In this document: positions 21,989 through 24,319 of the stretch, in pieces
Layout of the letters: each line of letters starts with the position of its first letter
Position numbering within the stretch: the stretch's first letter is position 1
Assembly: GCA_023664325.1 (NCBI GenBank)
Contig: JAMPFS010000001.1
Coordinates: 1 to 24,319 of the forward strand
Direction: 5' to 3'
DNA length: 24,319 nt
Source of the DNA: Clostridium sp.
GTDB taxonomy: Bacteria > Bacillota > Clostridia > Lachnospirales > Lachnospiraceae
Made by a program: the position numbers and the translations under genes
The notes under the pieces: model-generated
Databases searched by the model: none
What the model saw: the letters and a program-made list of their open reading frames with translations, nothing else
What the model was told of the DNA's origin: nothing

Positions 21989-22968
21989 TTTCCAACAAAT
22001 TTAACAGACCGCCCGGCTCCTACCACAACCGCTTCTAATGCTGACGGTGTAACATTAGCCCGGATACCGGTACTCTCCTCCACAAGCTTATCCAGACCAT
22101 AAATCAAACTGCCTCCGCCGGTTAACACAATACCGTGTTCCGCAATGTCAGCAATCAATTCCGGTGGAGAAATCTCCAATACATTATGGATCGTATCCAA
22201 AATCTGTGCCGTCACCTCGGCAAAAGCTTCAATTGTCTCCTCTGATGAAACAATGATTCTGGCTGGGAATCCTGTTACCAAATCCCGCCCTTTTACCTCC
22301 ATTGTCACCGGTTCTTCTCTCGGATATACAGAGCCAATTGCTATCTTGATTTTTTCCGCAGTAGGCTCCCCAATCAACAAATTATAGGTACGGCGTACAT
22401 ATTTGATCATTGCCTCATTATAATCATCTCCTGCAAGCTTAAGCGAATTGCTTTCAACAATGCCTCCCAGGGAAATGACTGCGACATCCGTTGTTCCTCC
22501 GCCTATGTCAACAATCATGTTACCACGGGGCAGCGAAATATCAATATCTGCGCCAATGGCAGCCGCAATCGGCTCCTCCATAATATCAACATGTTTTGCT
22601 CCTGTCCGATATACCGCATCCTCCACGCCTCGTTTCTCCAATTCCGTGACGCCACTTGGCACACATACACAGATGCGTGGACGGCTAAACATTCGTTTCT
22701 TCTGCATTGCAGTCTCTATAAACGTCTTTAACATGCGTTCTGTTACCGCATACTCCGAGATAACTCCCTGCTTTAATGGACGGATTACTTCAATACTCTC
22801 CGGCGCTTTTCCCATCATCAGCTTCGCTTTATTACCAATAGCAATTAATCTCTTACTCTTTTTTTCAAAAGCAACCACAGATGGCTGGTTGATTACAATT
22901 CCCTTACCTTTCACATACACCAAAACATTTGCGGTTCCAAGATCAATTCCTATGTCCATATCAAACAT
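21985..22968 (-). CDS. mreB: Rod-shape-determining protein MreB (or Mbl)
   Basis: A 327-residue bacterial actin that forms membrane-associated filaments guiding lateral wall synthesis. The actin-fold nucleotide motifs are all visible: IGIDLGTANVLVYVKGKG (phosphate 1), IVDIGGGTTDVAVISLGG (phosphate 2), HGIVLTGGGSLIYGLDKL (adenosine), and EEPIAAAIGAD between them. The length is slightly below typical MreB. It stands alone, without mreC or mreD, as Mbl- or MreBH-type paralogues often do, so the exact paralogue is uncertain. A GGAGG site lies eight bases before the ATG. It ends in its own terminator. Confidence 0.95.
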   Translation of the reverse strand: MFDMDIGIDLGTANVLVYVKGKGIVINQPSVVAFEKKSKRLIAIGNKAKLMMGKAPESIEVIRPLKQGVISEYAVTERMLKTFIETAMQKKRMFSRPRICVCVPSGVTELEKRGVEDAVYRTGAKHVDIMEEPIAAAIGADIDISLPRGNMIVDIGGGTTDVAVISLGGIVESNSLKLAGDDYNEAMIKYVRRTYNLLIGEPTAEKIKIAIGSVYPREEPVTMEVKGRDLVTGFPARIIVSSEETIEAFAEVTAQILDTIHNVLEISPPELIADIAEHGIVLTGGGSLIYGLDKLVEESTGIRANVTPSALEAVVVGAGRSVKFVGK

Positions 22969-23170
22969 AATTTTTTCCTCCGTCTATCTATCCCATTATC
23001 AGGTTATTACAAAATAGTATCCCTTATACTTAATGTTCCAAAGTCAATCATATACATACTAACAAAAAACTGTAGAAATTTAAACTGTTTTTTTTATTTT
23101 TCTATATTTTTTATAAAATCTTTGTAATGATTCAAGTCAGTCTCACAAAATCTTTGATGTAAGATAGCAA

Positions 23171-23194
23171 ATTCCCTGCCATTTGGCAGGGAAT
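23171..23194 (-). terminator. Hairpin terminator after the coiled-coil AAA-like gene
   Basis: A perfect 10-bp stem, ATTCCCTGCC-4 bases-GGCAGGGAAT, about 50 bases after the stop of the right-edge gene. On the minus strand it is followed by TTTGC, a short T-run. It probably ends that gene's transcript. The rest of the gap to mreB (22969-23170) is very AT-rich and presumably holds the mreB promoter; CAAAGATTTT occurs twice there. Confidence 0.65.
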
Positions 23195-23242
23195 CACAAA
23201 ATTCGGTTAAGCGCATACTATTTATAATGTCATCCAACCACT

Positions 23243-24319
23243 TTATTCAAAATCACCGGAAGTCAAATGATGATCCTGTTCACCGGTACTTATCTCTCTG
23301 TTATGAGCCTTCGATACAGCATTATCCACAATCTTCAGCACTCTGTCAAGATTGCCGCTTTCAACCTCCTGCATCTTTTTCCGAAGACTATTCTCAGCAG
23401 CAGGTTCGCAAGGATAACCCAAATCCTTTGCATGGTTTTTCGCTATCGCCAATACATCAAGGTCAGTAATCCGATGTACCTGGATCAAATGTTTAAACTG
23501 TGAGGAAATCACCGCATTGTCTTTAAAAATTCTCGATACTGTCTCAATTTGCCCGGTTAAAATAACAACTACATCATTGCTTGGATTATTTACAATTTGA
23601 TATATCTCATCTAGTTTTTCATTGGTAATAACACCCGCATTTTCAACCACAAGACAGCCACCCTGTAGTTTTGAAATAGCATCACTAATATTTGCCCGGT
23701 TCAATGCTCCGCCTTTGATCTTTGCAATTGTCTTATTCTTACAAATCCCCATGGCATGGAAGCTTCTTGCAAAATCCTCTGCAATGGATGTCGTACCAAA
23801 GCCATATTGTCCAAGAATTACAACATTACGAGGCGAGGTTGGATTCTCACTGATAAATTTCATTGCCTGCACAATCTGGTCGCTGATCGAACTGACTGTC
23901 AAATATTTGCCGAGGAACTGTTCAGCGCCAACTGGCAGTGAATACCCTGCTGTCTGTGTATCAGCAGCAGCCGGCGGTACTTCTGCCTGGCTTTTTGCTG
24001 CCTGCAATGCTTTTTCAGCCTCTGCTGCCTTACGGGCTGCCTCTTCTGCCATCTGCTTATATTTAAGTGCCTCTTCCTCTGCCCGGCGTGCTTCTTCCTC
24101 CGCCTTGCGTTTTGCTTCCTCTTCCGCTGCCTTACGGGCTGCCTCTTCTGCCGCCCGGCGCGCTTCTTCCTCTGCTTTGCGCCTTGCTTCCTCTTCCGCC
24201 GCCTTGCGGGCTGCCTCCTCTGCCGCCCGGCGTGCCTCTTCCTCCGCTTTGCGCCTTGCTTCCTCTTCCGCTGCCTTGCGGGCTGCCTCTTCTGCCGCCC
24301 GGCGCGCTTCTTCCTCCGC
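23243..24319 (-). CDS. Coiled-coil protein with degenerate AAA-like domain (5' end outside window)
   Basis: The last 358 residues of a gene that continues past the right edge; the frame is open to the final base. The N-terminal 110 residues are an uninterrupted Ala/Glu/Arg/Lys helix (EEEARRAAEEAARKAAEEE type), partly in 24-residue units. A Pro/Ala linker follows, then a roughly 240-residue AAA-like domain. Its Walker A segment reads GQYGFGTTS, with Thr in place of the catalytic Lys. The Walker B region reads GGCLVVENAG where AAA+ proteins have hhhhDE, so ATP hydrolysis is doubtful. Sensor-like VVILTG and FKHLIQVHRITDLD follow. The layout recalls CbxX/SpoVK-like AAA proteins turned into a scaffold. 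An apparent ATG at 24050-24052 lies inside the repeat helix and is probably not the start. The function is unknown. Confidence 0.8.
   Translation of the reverse strand, partial: AEEEARRAAEEAARKAAEEEARRKAEEEARRAAEEAARKAAEEEARRKAEEEARRAAEEAARKAAEEEAKRKAEEEARRAEEEALKYKQMAEEAARKAAEAEKALQAAKSQAEVPPAAADTQTAGYSLPVGAEQFLGKYLTVSSISDQIVQAMKFISENPTSPRNVVILGQYGFGTTSIAEDFARSFHAMGICKNKTIAKIKGGALNRANISDAISKLQGGCLVVENAGVITNEKLDEIYQIVNNPSNDVVVILTGQIETVSRIFKDNAVISSQFKHLIQVHRITDLDVLAIAKNHAKDLGYPCEPAAENSLRKKMQEVESGNLDRVLKIVDNAVSKAHNREISTGEQDHHLTSGDFE
24053..24319 (-). repeat. 72-bp tandem repeat encoding a 24-residue coiled-coil unit
   Basis: Repeat units begin at 24143, 24215 and 24287, exactly 72 bases apart, and differ at only a few positions. 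More diverged copies continue down to 24053. Each unit encodes EEEARRAAEEAARKAAEEEA plus RRKA. The array runs off the window. It stays in frame and inside the coding sequence, so copy number could set the length of the helical arm. Confidence 0.9.

Noticed and set aside
24053..24319. Regular repeats that might suggest a CRISPR array.
   Set aside because: The units are contiguous 72-bp copies without unique spacers and stay in one coding frame.

Overview
The window looks like a Firmicutes chromosome, most likely a motile butyrate-producing Lachnospiraceae (Roseburia, Agathobacter or Butyrivibrio type). The basis is a complete thl-crt-hbd-bcd-etfB-etfA butyryl-CoA operon, a Clostridia-type flagellin, strong AGGAGG ribosome binding sites and moderate GC. 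This is inference from gene content; no 16S or marker gene is present. Every gene supported here is on the minus strand, so transcription runs from high to low coordinates.

Positions 1-2800 hold AT-rich accessory genes: a BspA-like DUF285 lipoprotein, a small JAMM/JAB-type metalloprotease-like protein, a 62-residue cysteine-rich protein and an unrecognised 160-residue protein. Positions 2816-12445 hold a type VII secretion-like (EssC/YukD) operon. In transcription order it encodes a REC-LytTR-FHA regulator, a 59-residue zinc-ribbon protein, a stand-alone FHA protein, a secreted tryptophan-rich/leucine-rich-repeat protein, a full flagellin, the EssC ATPase and the YukD ubiquitin-like protein, and ends in a hairpin terminator. 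A second LytTR protein lies just upstream. No WXG100 (Esx) substrate, EssA/EssB/EsaA or Ser/Thr kinase is visible. The embedded flagellin and the number of FHA domains make this the most unusual part of the window.

Positions 13302-19889 hold the butyrate operon, from a good extended -10 promoter upstream of thl to a terminator after etfA. Acetyl-CoA is condensed (Thl), reduced (Hbd), dehydrated (Crt) and reduced again by Bcd/EtfAB to butyryl-CoA. Three of its intercistronic gaps hold inverted repeats. The thl-crt gap holds an approximately 215-base nested inverted-repeat element that looks like a structured RNA or a small mobile element.

Positions 19984-24319 hold a YgiQ-family radical SAM protein, MreB (with a possible 23-codon ORF overlapping its stop and its own terminator), and the 3' part of a gene that runs off the right edge. 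That gene encodes a long Ala/Glu/Arg/Lys coiled coil, built from 72-bp tandem repeats, fused to an AAA-like domain with degenerate Walker motifs. No tRNA, rRNA, CRISPR array or transposase was found.
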